Made by a program: the position numbers and the translations under genes. Source: Flagellimonas onchidii (lineage in GTDB: Bacteria; Bacteroidota; Bacteroidia; Flavobacteriales; Flavobacteriaceae). From it: a stretch of 64,000 nucleotides of DNA. The stretch's first letter is position 1. Each line of letters opens with the position of its first letter. Below are positions 34,486 to 43,123 of the stretch, piece by piece. The stretch covers positions 127,108-191,107 of the forward strand of contig NZ_SRXX01000006.1 in NCBI RefSeq assembly GCF_004804315.1. Direction: 5' to 3'. The notes under the pieces were generated by a model. The model saw only the letters and a list, made by a program, of their open reading frames with translations. It did not search any database and was not told the origin of the DNA.

Positions 34486-36033
34486 ATGCGATATTTACTT
34501 ATTCCCCTACTGCTTTTTTTAGTTGGATGCCATTCTCAAAAGGAAGAACGACCTAATATTTTGTTTATCCTATCCGATGATCATACTTCTCAGTCTTGGG
34601 GAATATATGGAGGAAATTTGAAGGATTTTGTAAAAAACGAAAACATTCAAAGATTGGCAAGTGAAGGCGTTGTACTTGACAATGCCTTTTGTACCAACTC
34701 CATTTGTAGCCCAAGTAGAGCTGCTATATTGACAGGCCAGTACAGTCATTTGAATCAGGTATATACACTCAGGGAATCTTTACCTGAAGGACACCCCAAT
34801 ATAGCCAAGTCTCTTGGTGAGGCAGGTTATCAAACCGCAATAATTGGAAAGTGGCATTTGGACAAACAACCCGAAGGTTTTGATTATTTTAAAGTACTCC
34901 CAGGTCAAGGCGAATACTGGAATCCCGTATTCAAAGTCAAGGAAAACTGGCAAGATGGGTATATTAAAAGGGAAGAAGGAGTTACCCATGAAGGTTTTTC
35001 CACGGATATAATCACAGATTTGACCATTGAGCATTTGAAAAAAAGACAAAAAGACCAACCCTTTATGATGGTTTGCAGTTTTAAAGCAACCCATGAGCCA
35101 TTTGAATATCCAGAGCGTTATAACGACTATCTAAAAGATGTAGAAATTCCCGAGCCCGAATCCTTGTACGATTTTGGAAAAGAAACCACTGGAAGAACAT
35201 TTAAAGGGCAAAAATTGGAGAATTTGGGTATTCGATGGCAAAAAGCTACCGAAGACCCAGAGAATTTTTGGACTTCTTACCCAGGTCTACCTTACCCTTT
35301 AGATGGATTGGACAGTATTCAAAAAAGGAGCAAAATCTTTCAAAAATTGACAAAAGATTTTATTCGTTGTGGAGCCGCAATCGATGATAATATTGGAAAA
35401 CTGCTTGATTACCTAGAAGAAGAAGGAGTTGCAGACAACACCATTGTGATTTATACTGCGGACCAAGGTTACTTTTTGGGAGAACATGGCTTTTTTGACA
35501 AACGGTTGATCTATGAAGAAAGCCTTCGTATGCCTTTTGTTATTCGATATCCAAAGGAAACCATGAAAGGTAAACGATTGGACGACATCATCCTAAATAT
35601 CGATTTTGCCGCATTGTTGGCAGATTATGCCGGTTTACCTCCTCAAGATTATATTCAAGGTAGAAGTTTTAGGGAAAACCTGAAGGGCAACTCGCCAAAC
35701 GATTGGAGAGAACAAATGTATTACAGGTATTGGTTACACCATCCGGATAGACCAGCTCATTTTGGTATTAGAAACAAGCGTTACAAGTTGGCGCTGTTTT
35801 ATGGTCAAGGATTGAAAATATATGGTAGCGACACAACCGCTACCCAACCTGCTTGGGAATTTTATGATCTAGAAGAAGACCCCAAAGAACTTCACAATGC
35901 CATAAATGACCCAAAATATGCCGAAATTATTTCGGAAATGAAGGTTGCTTTAAAGAAAGAAAAGGAAAAGTATAAAGATACGGACGAAGGACATCCGCAA
36001 ATGCAACCCATTTTACAAAGTGAATTGCAATAA
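34486..36033 (+). CDS. Type I sulfatase, lipoprotein
   Basis: This 515-residue sulfatase has the formylglycine motif CSPSR with Cys74, metal ligands Asp31 and Asp32 in LSDDHTSQ, and GKWHLD. The C-terminal metal site lies near YTADQGYFLGEHGFFDKR. The N-terminus is a lipoprotein signal (LLFLVGC, Cys15). It needs a formylglycine-generating enzyme, none of which is in the window. Substrates are probably sulfated algal or host polysaccharides, by family analogy. ATG 34486 is preferred over the one two codons earlier because the signal fits better; both are possible. Confidence 0.93.
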   Translation: MRYLLIPLLLFLVGCHSQKEERPNILFILSDDHTSQSWGIYGGNLKDFVKNENIQRLASEGVVLDNAFCTNSICSPSRAAILTGQYSHLNQVYTLRESLPEGHPNIAKSLGEAGYQTAIIGKWHLDKQPEGFDYFKVLPGQGEYWNPVFKVKENWQDGYIKREEGVTHEGFSTDIITDLTIEHLKKRQKDQPFMMVCSFKATHEPFEYPERYNDYLKDVEIPEPESLYDFGKETTGRTFKGQKLENLGIRWQKATEDPENFWTSYPGLPYPLDGLDSIQKRSKIFQKLTKDFIRCGAAIDDNIGKLLDYLEEEGVADNTIVIYTADQGYFLGEHGFFDKRLIYEESLRMPFVIRYPKETMKGKRLDDIILNIDFAALLADYAGLPPQDYIQGRSFRENLKGNSPNDWREQMYYRYWLHHPDRPAHFGIRNKRYKLALFYGQGLKIYGSDTTATQPAWEFYDLEEDPKELHNAINDPKYAEIISEMKVALKKEKEKYKDTDEGHPQMQPILQSELQ

Positions 36034-36038
36034 GGAAC

Positions 36039-36758
36039 TCACTCCCTTCTTCTAATTTCTCCCAATAAAATTGCAGTGGCTGTTGCTACGTTCAAACTTT
36101 CCGTAGTTTGTTGGCCATATTGTGGAATGGATGTACGTTGGTCAATGGTAGCTTCAACTTCTTTAGATATCCCATTGGCTTCATTTCCCATGACCAAAAT
36201 TCCGTTTTTTTGTATTTTTTGGTCGTAAACCGATTGCCCATCCATAAAAGTGCCATAAATGGTACATTCTGATTTCTCAAAATATTCCATGAGGTTTGTA
36301 TAAACCACATTTACACGGGTTATGGACCCCATGGTTGCTTGAAGCACCTTTGGATTGTAACAGTCTACGGTATCCAAAGAACAAATCAAATGCTTGATTC
36401 CAAACCAGTCACAAAGCCTAATAATTGTCCCCAAATTTCCAGGGTCACGAACGGAATCAAGTGCCACCACCCAACCATTATGGTCAACAGGCATCGTGTC
36501 CGCCATATAAAATACTCCTAAAACCCCATTTGGGGTACTTAGACTGCTCATTTGTCTCAATTCAGCACTTGAAATCAATTCAACCCCCTCATAATCAATA
36601 TGTTTTTCATCTTCAACAAACAATTTATAAGGTTTCAATCCTGATTCCAGAAGTTCTTCAACAACTTTTTTTCCCTCCACCACAAACAGTTTATGTTGAC
36701 TTCGGTACTTTTTTTGCTGTAAGCTCTTAACTAGTTTAATTTGGTTTTTGGTAACCAT
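36039..36758 (-). CDS. TrmH/SpoU family RNA 2'-O-methyltransferase
   Basis: This 239-residue protein has the SPOUT knot motifs: ALDSVRDPGNLGTIIR near residues 94-109, LVMGNEANGIS near 190 and a C-terminal SIPQYGQQTTESLNVATATAI split over two blocks. The N-terminal part is the substrate-binding domain (KLVVEGKKVVEELL type). It methylates a ribose 2'-OH in rRNA or tRNA; the exact nucleotide cannot be told. It is divergent from tamL and the two 5' ends are close. Confidence 0.9.
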   Translation of the reverse strand: MVTKNQIKLVKSLQQKKYRSQHKLFVVEGKKVVEELLESGLKPYKLFVEDEKHIDYEGVELISSAELRQMSSLSTPNGVLGVFYMADTMPVDHNGWVVALDSVRDPGNLGTIIRLCDWFGIKHLICSLDTVDCYNPKVLQATMGSITRVNVVYTNLMEYFEKSECTIYGTFMDGQSVYDQKIQKNGILVMGNEANGISKEVEATIDQRTSIPQYGQQTTESLNVATATAILLGEIRRRE

Positions 36759-36776
36759 CTAAATCGTGTATTTTTG
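36748..36776 (+). promoter_or_regulatory. Promoter of tamL
   Basis: TTG at 36748-36750 and TATTTTTG at 36769-36776 are 18 bases apart, a good match to the group consensus. The promoter lies inside the 5' end of the divergent methyltransferase gene. Transcription should start at about 36782, one base before the likely ATG at 36783. Confidence 0.6.
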
Positions 36777-36782
36777 GCTTCT

Positions 36783-39377
36783 ATGAGGACATTTTCAGGT
36801 CTATGGCACAACTGGGCAAAAGTAAGATTATTGTTGCTTATACTGACCATGGCGGCCTGTAATACCCTCAAAAAAGTAGATGATGGTGAATTTCTACTCA
36901 CAAAAAACTCCATTTATGCGGATAGCACCAAGGTAACCAACAGTGAAATACGCAGCTTAATTTCCCAAAAACCCAACAGCACCTTACTAGGATATCCGCT
37001 TCGATTGAATTTGTATAATCTTGCCAAAGAAAATCCTGATTCTTCGTTTCAAGATTGGTTGCACCGAAAGGAAAAAAGAGAAAAAAGACTTAACAATCTC
37101 CTTTCCCAAAAACAAGTGAACAGACTTCGGGAATCTTTTATGGTAAAGGGTGCCAGTACCTTTTTAAAGAGAGTCGGTGAAGCTCCAGTTATCATAGACA
37201 CTTCGAAAACCCAAAAATCGGTAGATAGGTTAGAGGCATTTTATAACAGCAAAGGTTATTTCAACAATTCGGGCACCTACGATATCATTAAAGGAAAGCG
37301 AAAAAAGAGAGCGGAGATTGAATATCAAATTACACTCAACAAACCATTTTACATTGATACCCTTCAAAAAAACATAAGCTCGCCTGAACTAGATTCTATC
37401 TACGACAGTGCGTTTGACAAATCCTTTGTTAAAGATGGAGATCAGTTTGACCTTGCCAATTTTACCTTGGAACGCGAACGCTTAACCACTTTGTTTAGAA
37501 ACACTGGGGTGTACAATTTTCAGGAAAGCTCCGTTAACTATGACATTTTAAGAGATACAACCAAAACTGCGGATGATCAAAAAATGAGCGTTCAACTCAA
37601 CGTTCAAAAACCAAGGAATGGGGACAATAGTAATGCCTTTGGTGATTCCTATAAAATCCATCGCTTTAAAAAAGTCAATATCTATGCTGATTATCTTATT
37701 GGAGGAAGCACAGATTCTTTAAAATCTGTGGATTTTGAAAACTATACCATTTATTTCAATAATGAGCTGAAATACAAGCCCAAGGCACTTACCAATGCCA
37801 TTTTTTTTGAAAAAGATAGTATTTATCGCGACTTGGATAGGATTAGAACTTATAGGCAAATTACTAACCTCAATACCTTTAGATATCCAAATATTGAGTT
37901 TATTCCTGAATCGGAGGAAGCAATGTTGACTTCCAACATATACCTTGCACCACGCCCAAAATTCTCATTGAACCTAGACTTTGATGTAACACATTCCAAT
38001 ATTCAACAAGTCGGCACAACATTTGGGGCAACGGTCATAACCCGAAACGTTTTTGGTGGAGCAGAAACTTTAAACATTTCTGCAAGGGGGTCCGTAGGTT
38101 TACTTAAGAGTCGAACCCCTACTCTGTCCAGCGGAACATTTACCTCTGAAATAGGCGGTGATATAAACATAACGTTTCCCAGAATTTGGTTTCCTTTTAA
38201 TACCGAAAAGATAATTCCATATTACATGCTTCCTCAAAGTCGGTTTTTGGTTGGAACCAATTTTCAAAAAAATATTGGCCTAGACAAGCAGTCCTTCAAT
38301 TCTATACTTTCCTATAATTGGTCTCCCTCTACCAGCCTGCGCCATAACATCGAGTTGTTAAATGTAGAATTTGTAAGGAACGTAAATCCTGATAATTTCT
38401 ACAACGTATATCAAAATACGTTCAGCAATTTGGACAACATTGCAGATGAATTTCAAAATGACCCGCAATACGCCTCTTTTTATAGAACAATCGATAATGA
38501 TGAAGATCCTTTACAATTGATTGTTCCAACTGGTGCTGATTCCTTGGTCCGAGCAATACTGAACAATGAAATTCCAGTTACTCCAGAACAACTCAGTGAA
38601 GTAAACAGTATTGAGGAACGAAGACGGCGCTTAACTGAAAACAATCTCATATTCACCAGTAATTATACTTTCACAAAAAACAGTAAGGTTGATATTAACG
38701 ATAATGATTTCTACCAATTTCGAATGAAATTGGAAAGTGCGGGCAATCTACTTTCTCTGTTGGAAGGTGTTGTTCCCTACAATAAGAACGACAAAGATCA
38801 ACTACTGGTTTTTAGTGTACCCTTTTCCCAATACTTTAAAACAGAAATCGATTTTATACGGCATTGGGAAGTTTCAAATTCAAAAGTTTTTGCTTTTCGC
38901 AGCTTCTTTGGTCTCGCCATTCCTTATGGCAACTCTGAAAGCATTCCCTTCGTTCGTAGTTATTTTGCAGGGGGTGCCAATGACAATAGAGCTTGGAATC
39001 CTTACGAACTTGGGCCGGGAAGAACCAGTAACATCAACGATTTTAATGAAGCTAACTTAAAACTCGCCCTAAATCTGGAATACCGTTTTCCGGTTGCGGG
39101 TGATGTCAAAGGCGCTCTTTTTGCTGACGCTGGTAATATTTGGAATGTTTTTGACAATGAAGATAATCCAGATGCCATCTTCAGCGGGTTCAATTCGTTA
39201 TCAGATTTGGCGTTGGGAACCGGCTTTGGTATACGATACGATTTCAGCTATTTTGTTTTTAGGCTTGACATTGGTTTTAAAACCTATAATCCCGCCGAGG
39301 AAGCTTCCAAACGTTGGTTCAGGCAGTATAACTTTAAAAATGCCGCATTTAACATCGGTATAAATTATCCTTTCTAG
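36783..39377 (+). CDS. tamL: BamA/TamA-like outer-membrane lipoprotein TamL
   Basis: This 864-residue protein starts with a lipoprotein signal (LLLLILTMAAC, Cys26) followed by NTLKKVDDGEFLLTKN, the hallmark of TamL of Bacteroidota. POTRA-like domains lie in the N-terminal half. The C-terminal half is an Omp85 beta-barrel with FAGGANDNRAWNPYELGPG as the conserved L6-type region and ends in a strand with terminal Phe. TamL with TamB is thought to insert or transport envelope components. A longer frame opens at 36741, but the promoter lies inside it. Confidence 0.9.
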   Translation: MRTFSGLWHNWAKVRLLLLILTMAACNTLKKVDDGEFLLTKNSIYADSTKVTNSEIRSLISQKPNSTLLGYPLRLNLYNLAKENPDSSFQDWLHRKEKREKRLNNLLSQKQVNRLRESFMVKGASTFLKRVGEAPVIIDTSKTQKSVDRLEAFYNSKGYFNNSGTYDIIKGKRKKRAEIEYQITLNKPFYIDTLQKNISSPELDSIYDSAFDKSFVKDGDQFDLANFTLERERLTTLFRNTGVYNFQESSVNYDILRDTTKTADDQKMSVQLNVQKPRNGDNSNAFGDSYKIHRFKKVNIYADYLIGGSTDSLKSVDFENYTIYFNNELKYKPKALTNAIFFEKDSIYRDLDRIRTYRQITNLNTFRYPNIEFIPESEEAMLTSNIYLAPRPKFSLNLDFDVTHSNIQQVGTTFGATVITRNVFGGAETLNISARGSVGLLKSRTPTLSSGTFTSEIGGDINITFPRIWFPFNTEKIIPYYMLPQSRFLVGTNFQKNIGLDKQSFNSILSYNWSPSTSLRHNIELLNVEFVRNVNPDNFYNVYQNTFSNLDNIADEFQNDPQYASFYRTIDNDEDPLQLIVPTGADSLVRAILNNEIPVTPEQLSEVNSIEERRRRLTENNLIFTSNYTFTKNSKVDINDNDFYQFRMKLESAGNLLSLLEGVVPYNKNDKDQLLVFSVPFSQYFKTEIDFIRHWEVSNSKVFAFRSFFGLAIPYGNSESIPFVRSYFAGGANDNRAWNPYELGPGRTSNINDFNEANLKLALNLEYRFPVAGDVKGALFADAGNIWNVFDNEDNPDAIFSGFNSLSDLALGTGFGIRYDFSYFVFRLDIGFKTYNPAEEASKRWFRQYNFKNAAFNIGINYPF

Positions 39378-39391
39378 AGCAAATATTTTAT

Positions 39392-39399
39392 TACTTTTG
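39392..39399 (+). promoter_or_regulatory. Putative -7 element of fbaA
   Basis: TACTTTTG matches TAnnTTTG and lies 30 bases before the fbaA start. No TTG at the normal spacing was seen. Confidence 0.45.
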
Positions 39400-39429
39400 T
39401 AGCTTATTTTAACCAAAAATCGACTCAAC

Positions 39430-40497
39430 ATGTCCCACAACATTAAGCCAGGCGTTGCAACTGGCGATGAAGTCCAAGCAATCTTTAAACATGCAAAGGA
39501 AAACGGCTACGCGCTTCCAGCGGTAAATGTTATCGGATCCAACACTATAAATTCTGTATTGGAAACTGCCGCCTCCATAAATTCTCCTGTCATTATTCAG
39601 TTCTCCAATGGTGGAGCTCAGTTCAATGCTGGAAAAGGATTGTCCAATGAGGGCCAAAAAGCGGCTATTCAAGGAGCTGTTGCTGGAGCTAAGCACGTAC
39701 ATCAACTTGCCGAGGCTTATGGGGCAACCGTAATTCTGCACACTGATCACTGTGCAAAAAAATTATTGCCTTGGGTTGACGGACTTTTAGATGCCAGTGA
39801 AGAACACTTTGCAGCTACCGGAAAATCTTTGTTCAGTTCTCATATGATCGACTTGTCTGAAGAACCTATTGAGGAAAACATTGAAATCTGCAAAAGCTAT
39901 TTGGAGCGCATGAGCAAAATGAACATGACCTTGGAAATTGAGCTTGGCGTTACTGGAGGTGAAGAAGATGGTGTTGACAATACTGATATTGACAGTTCCA
40001 AACTATACACGCAACCAGAAGAAGTTGCTTATGCCTACGAAGAATTATCAAAAGTAAGCCACAGATTTACCGTTGCTGCAGCTTTTGGTAATGTTCATGG
40101 TGTATACAAACCCGGAAATGTTACCTTGACCCCAAAAATCTTGAAAAACTCCCAAGAGTTTATAGCGGAGAAGTATGGGGTAGAGCACAATCATATTGAC
40201 TTTGTTTTCCATGGCGGGTCCGGCTCTTCTTTAGAAGAAATTAGAGAATCCATCGGATACGGTGTTATTAAAATGAACATCGACACAGATTTACAATATG
40301 CTTTCCTTACTGGTGTGAGGGATTACGTTCAGGAAAAATCTGCTTATCTTCAAGCTCAAATTGGAAATCCTGAAGGTGATGATCAACCTAACAAAAAATT
40401 CTACGACCCTCGTGTTTGGCTCCGTGAAGGAGAAAAAACGTTTGTAGATAGGTTGAAAAAGGCATTCGAAGACCTAAACAATATGAATACGCTATAA
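39430..40497 (+). CDS. fbaA: Class II fructose-bisphosphate aldolase
   Basis: FbaA cleaves fructose-1,6-bisphosphate reversibly with a zinc ion. The 355-residue protein matches the E. coli FbaA subgroup (class IIA). It contains the zinc ligand and catalytic segment ILHTDHCAKK, ELGVTGGEEDGVDN with a further metal residue, and the phosphate-binding FHGGSGSS and MNIDTDLQYA. It lies between tamL and accD with ordinary spacing and its own promoter element. Confidence 0.97.
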   Translation: MSHNIKPGVATGDEVQAIFKHAKENGYALPAVNVIGSNTINSVLETAASINSPVIIQFSNGGAQFNAGKGLSNEGQKAAIQGAVAGAKHVHQLAEAYGATVILHTDHCAKKLLPWVDGLLDASEEHFAATGKSLFSSHMIDLSEEPIEENIEICKSYLERMSKMNMTLEIELGVTGGEEDGVDNTDIDSSKLYTQPEEVAYAYEELSKVSHRFTVAAAFGNVHGVYKPGNVTLTPKILKNSQEFIAEKYGVEHNHIDFVFHGGSGSSLEEIRESIGYGVIKMNIDTDLQYAFLTGVRDYVQEKSAYLQAQIGNPEGDDQPNKKFYDPRVWLREGEKTFVDRLKKAFEDLNNMNTL

Positions 40498-40534
40498 AGC
40501 TATAGCAACGGTTTAACCTAATATATTTGATTCC

Positions 40535-41395
40535 ATGTCGTCTTGGTTTAAAAGAAAGGAAAAAGGAATACAAACTGCTACCGAGGAAAAAAAGGACACT
40601 CCCAAAGGCCTCTGGTATAAATCCCCCACCGGGAAAATCGTTGAGTCAGAAGATTTAGCCAAAAATTTTTATGTAAGTCCAGAGAACGATTATCACGTAA
40701 GAATTGGAAGCAAAGAATATTTCGAGATTCTTTTTGATGACAATAAATTCAAGGAATTGGATGAAAAATTGTCAGCGAAAGACCCCCTTAAATTCGTGGA
40801 TACCAAAAAATATTCTGAAAGGCTCAAAGCTGCACAGCAAAAGACCAAACTCAAAGATGCCGTGCGTACTGCAGTGGGCAAATCGATGGGCAAGGAATTG
40901 GTGATAGCCTGTATGGATTTCAGCTTTATCGGCGGATCCATGGGAAGTGTTGTCGGTGAAAAGATTTCACGAGCTATCGATGTGGCCAAAAAGAAGAAGG
41001 TTCCCTTTTTGATGATTTCAAAATCAGGGGGAGCAAGAATGATGGAAGCTGCTTTATCATTGATGCAATTGGCCAAGACTTCTGCCAAACTCGCTCAGTT
41101 GGCAGAGGCTAAGATTCCGTACATTTCGCTTTGCACAGATCCGACAACAGGTGGAACGACCGCCTCTTATGCCATGCTAGGTGATATCAATATTGCCGAA
41201 CCAGGTGCATTAATAGGTTTTGCAGGTCCGCGTGTGGTTAAAGATACTGTTGGAAAAGATCTTCCAGAAGGTTTCCAAACCTCAGAGTTTTTAAAGGAAC
41301 ATGGGTTTTTGGATTTTATCTCCCACCGAAGGGATTTGAAGAAAAAAATCAATCAGTATATCGATTTGATTACCAATCAACCATTAAGAGCATAA
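40535..41395 (+). CDS. accD: Acetyl-CoA carboxylase carboxyltransferase subunit beta
   Basis: AccD with AccA transfers the carboxyl group from biotin to acetyl-CoA, making malonyl-CoA. The 286-residue protein shows [28 protein letters not shown] and [14 protein letters not shown], all conserved. In E. coli AccD the N-terminal zinc ribbon has two CxxC pairs. Here the aligned places read WYKSPTGK (residues 27-34) and YVSPENDYH (46-54), so all four Cys are gone. The reading frame is intact, so the loss is evolutionary. Confidence 0.96.
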   Translation: MSSWFKRKEKGIQTATEEKKDTPKGLWYKSPTGKIVESEDLAKNFYVSPENDYHVRIGSKEYFEILFDDNKFKELDEKLSAKDPLKFVDTKKYSERLKAAQQKTKLKDAVRTAVGKSMGKELVIACMDFSFIGGSMGSVVGEKISRAIDVAKKKKVPFLMISKSGGARMMEAALSLMQLAKTSAKLAQLAEAKIPYISLCTDPTTGGTTASYAMLGDINIAEPGALIGFAGPRVVKDTVGKDLPEGFQTSEFLKEHGFLDFISHRRDLKKKINQYIDLITNQPLRA

Positions 41396-41422
41396 AAAAA
41401 GCCCCGAAATCGGGGCTTTTTC
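41396..41422. terminator. Bidirectional terminator after accD
   Basis: GCCCCGA at 41401-41407 pairs with TCGGGGC at 41410-41416, flanked by A-run and T-run. It separates accD from the convergent lipoprotein gene. Confidence 0.88.
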
Positions 41423-41441
41423 TTTTCTACGTTCCAAATCG

Positions 41442-42320
41442 TTACTTTTTAAAACGTCTCAAGAAAATTTCCTTTTCTGTACCATCTGGCTGGGTTAGAA
41501 TGCCCTTGGCATCACAAGTACCATCACCAAAATCCAAACTCGCTGTATTGTCGTTTCTGGAGATTTCCAAAACCCCACTTACAATAAATCTACAAGCCAT
41601 TTCTCTACGCAAAGGGGTAACAACCTCTTTAACAAATACATTGCCTTCACGACCAACATAGGTTCTTTTTCCAGTAATCAAGAAAACATTATCTCCCCAA
41701 AAGCCAGAACCGTAGCCTTCTATCCATTCTCTTGTTCGGGTTCCTTCAAAGGAAGCCGTATCCCCTTCAGGCCATGTAGCCGCAAAAGATGCATTGGCCG
41801 TTGATTGCGGGTTCTCGTTCTCATTGGAGCGCTCTCGAAGAATATCGGCGCTTCCCTCAATAGCAACACCGTTAAATGTGAAATTCTCCAAGTTCAGTTC
41901 CAATGTCTTGGTTGCAGCTTCCATATCCGTTGCGTAGCTCAAATTGATAATTCCGCTTAACACATTTCCATTGGGCAATTCACATCCTTCGCCAAAATCG
42001 ATTGTTTTTTCTTTGGTGGTATCTGTAACAACCGTAGTTATGGTAACGCAATCGGGAAGAAAATCAGACCTATGTGGAATTTTGGAAACAAAAGATATCT
42101 CATCTGAAGCATACACGTCCTCTGCAATCGCAGTAACCTCTTCCGAAATCATTTCGGTTTCGTCACTATATTGTAATTCTGTTGAAGTAATCACTTCAAT
42201 GCTGGAAGGCTCTTCCGCTGATTCTTCTTCCTTGCTACAAGAAGTTGCCAGCAAAAGAATGGTTCCAAGAAAAAGGGAGGTGGTTTTGATAAAACTGATC
42301 TGCTTAAGATTCTTTTTCAT
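41442..42320 (-). CDS. Lipoprotein of unknown function
   Basis: This 292-residue protein has a lipobox in LLLATSC (Cys28) followed by an acidic linker (SKEEESAEEPSS). The mature part is beta-rich with paired cysteines (PDCVTITT, FGEGCELPNG, GDGTCDAKG). I do not recognise the family. It is monocistronic, convergent with accD. Confidence 0.7.
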   Translation of the reverse strand: MKKNLKQISFIKTTSLFLGTILLLATSCSKEEESAEEPSSIEVITSTELQYSDETEMISEEVTAIAEDVYASDEISFVSKIPHRSDFLPDCVTITTVVTDTTKEKTIDFGEGCELPNGNVLSGIINLSYATDMEAATKTLELNLENFTFNGVAIEGSADILRERSNENENPQSTANASFAATWPEGDTASFEGTRTREWIEGYGSGFWGDNVFLITGKRTYVGREGNVFVKEVVTPLRREMACRFIVSGVLEISRNDNTASLDFGDGTCDAKGILTQPDGTEKEIFLRRFKK

Positions 42321-42635
42321 AATGATTAAATTTTAGGGTTTGGTGCTTTGACCATTTCAAAACCAAAAGGTTTAATCCATGTCCAAAAATTTTTCATTGA
42401 ACTCATTTAAACTTTTTATGTTTAAGTGAAAATGAGAGGTTTTTGTTTCTGTTGAAGACTTTTTTGAGTTGCATAGCTGGGCTACGGAAAGAGAAAAAGA
42501 CAAAAACAGAGGCGAAAACAATGATTTTTTAGCAAATTGAAGAAGTTTAAATAAGTTCATTAAAAAAAAGAGATTATCTTTGCACGCTGATTGAAAGACA
42601 ATCAATACATAAAAATCATTTAAATAAATATTGGA
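42321..42635. other. Intergenic region upstream of rpsO
   Basis: About 315 bases separate the divergent lipoprotein gene and rpsO. The only signal I see is the rpsO promoter element near the right end. A minus-strand open frame at 42372-42605 lacks protein-like features and is not called. Confidence 0.5.
42575..42582 (+). promoter_or_regulatory. Putative -7 element of rpsO
   Basis: TATCTTTG matches TAnnTTTG and leaves a leader of about 45-50 bases before rpsO. The region just upstream is A-rich. No TTG is placed correctly. Confidence 0.5.
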
Positions 42636-42905
42636 ATGTATTTAACTAAAGAAGTAAAGGCCGAAATTTTCAAGAAACACGGCGGCTCTGAGAGCAACAC
42701 CGGTTCTACGGAAGGGCAAATCGCATTGTTCACACACCGTATCAACCACTTGACACAACACCTTAAAAAGAACCATAAAGATTTTGCTACTGAGCGTTCT
42801 TTGGTGAAATTGGTAGGTAAAAGACGTAGTTTGTTGGATTACCTAAAGAAAAAAGATATTGTAAAATACCGTGAGTTAATAAAAGAACTAGGTATTAGAA
42901 AATAA
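42636..42905 (+). CDS. rpsO: 30S ribosomal protein S15
   Basis: This 89-residue protein has the S15 signature: GSESNTGSTEGQIALFTHRI near residues 15-34 and LVKLVGKRRSLLDYLKK near 57-73. It binds 16S rRNA early in assembly of the platform. pnp follows after a leader with hairpins, the same order as in E. coli. Confidence 0.98.
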   Translation: MYLTKEVKAEIFKKHGGSESNTGSTEGQIALFTHRINHLTQHLKKNHKDFATERSLVKLVGKRRSLLDYLKKKDIVKYRELIKELGIRK

Positions 42906-42911
42906 AAATAG

Positions 42912-42935
42912 AGGGGAGGCTTGGCTTCCCCTTTT
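42912..42935 (+). terminator. Terminator of rpsO
   Basis: GGGGA pairs with TCCCC and an inner GC/GC step closes a TTG loop in the segment 42913-42931; a TTTT run follows. It may be partial, letting some transcripts reach pnp. Confidence 0.65.
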
Positions 42936-43089
42936 ATTTTGCCAAACATAGTTTTGGCAGTCAAGTCCCAATTTATAGGTTGGGCAAACACAAAAAGCTG
43001 CAAACAGTTTTTCATTGGTCAGTGCCATCGGCACACTCAACAACAACACAACCCGACCGTCCGGAAGGCGGTAGACCAAATGTTTAACG

Positions 43090-43110
43090 ACCCACACCAT
43101 TATTGTGGGT
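43090..43110 (+). promoter_or_regulatory. Leader hairpin in front of pnp
   Basis: ACCCACA at 43090-43096 pairs with TGTGGGT at 43104-43110 across a seven-base loop, 13 bases before the pnp ATG. In E. coli a leader stem cut by RNase III lets PNPase repress itself. A similar role here is only an analogy. Confidence 0.45.
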
Positions 43111-43123
43111 AAGACTAACTTTT

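Noticed and set aside
42372..42605. Minus-strand open frame of 77 codons before rpsO
   Set aside because: It covers the rpsO promoter element, has no recognisable signal or domain, and is rich in Ser/Leu/Phe/Lys as expected of an A/T-rich shadow.
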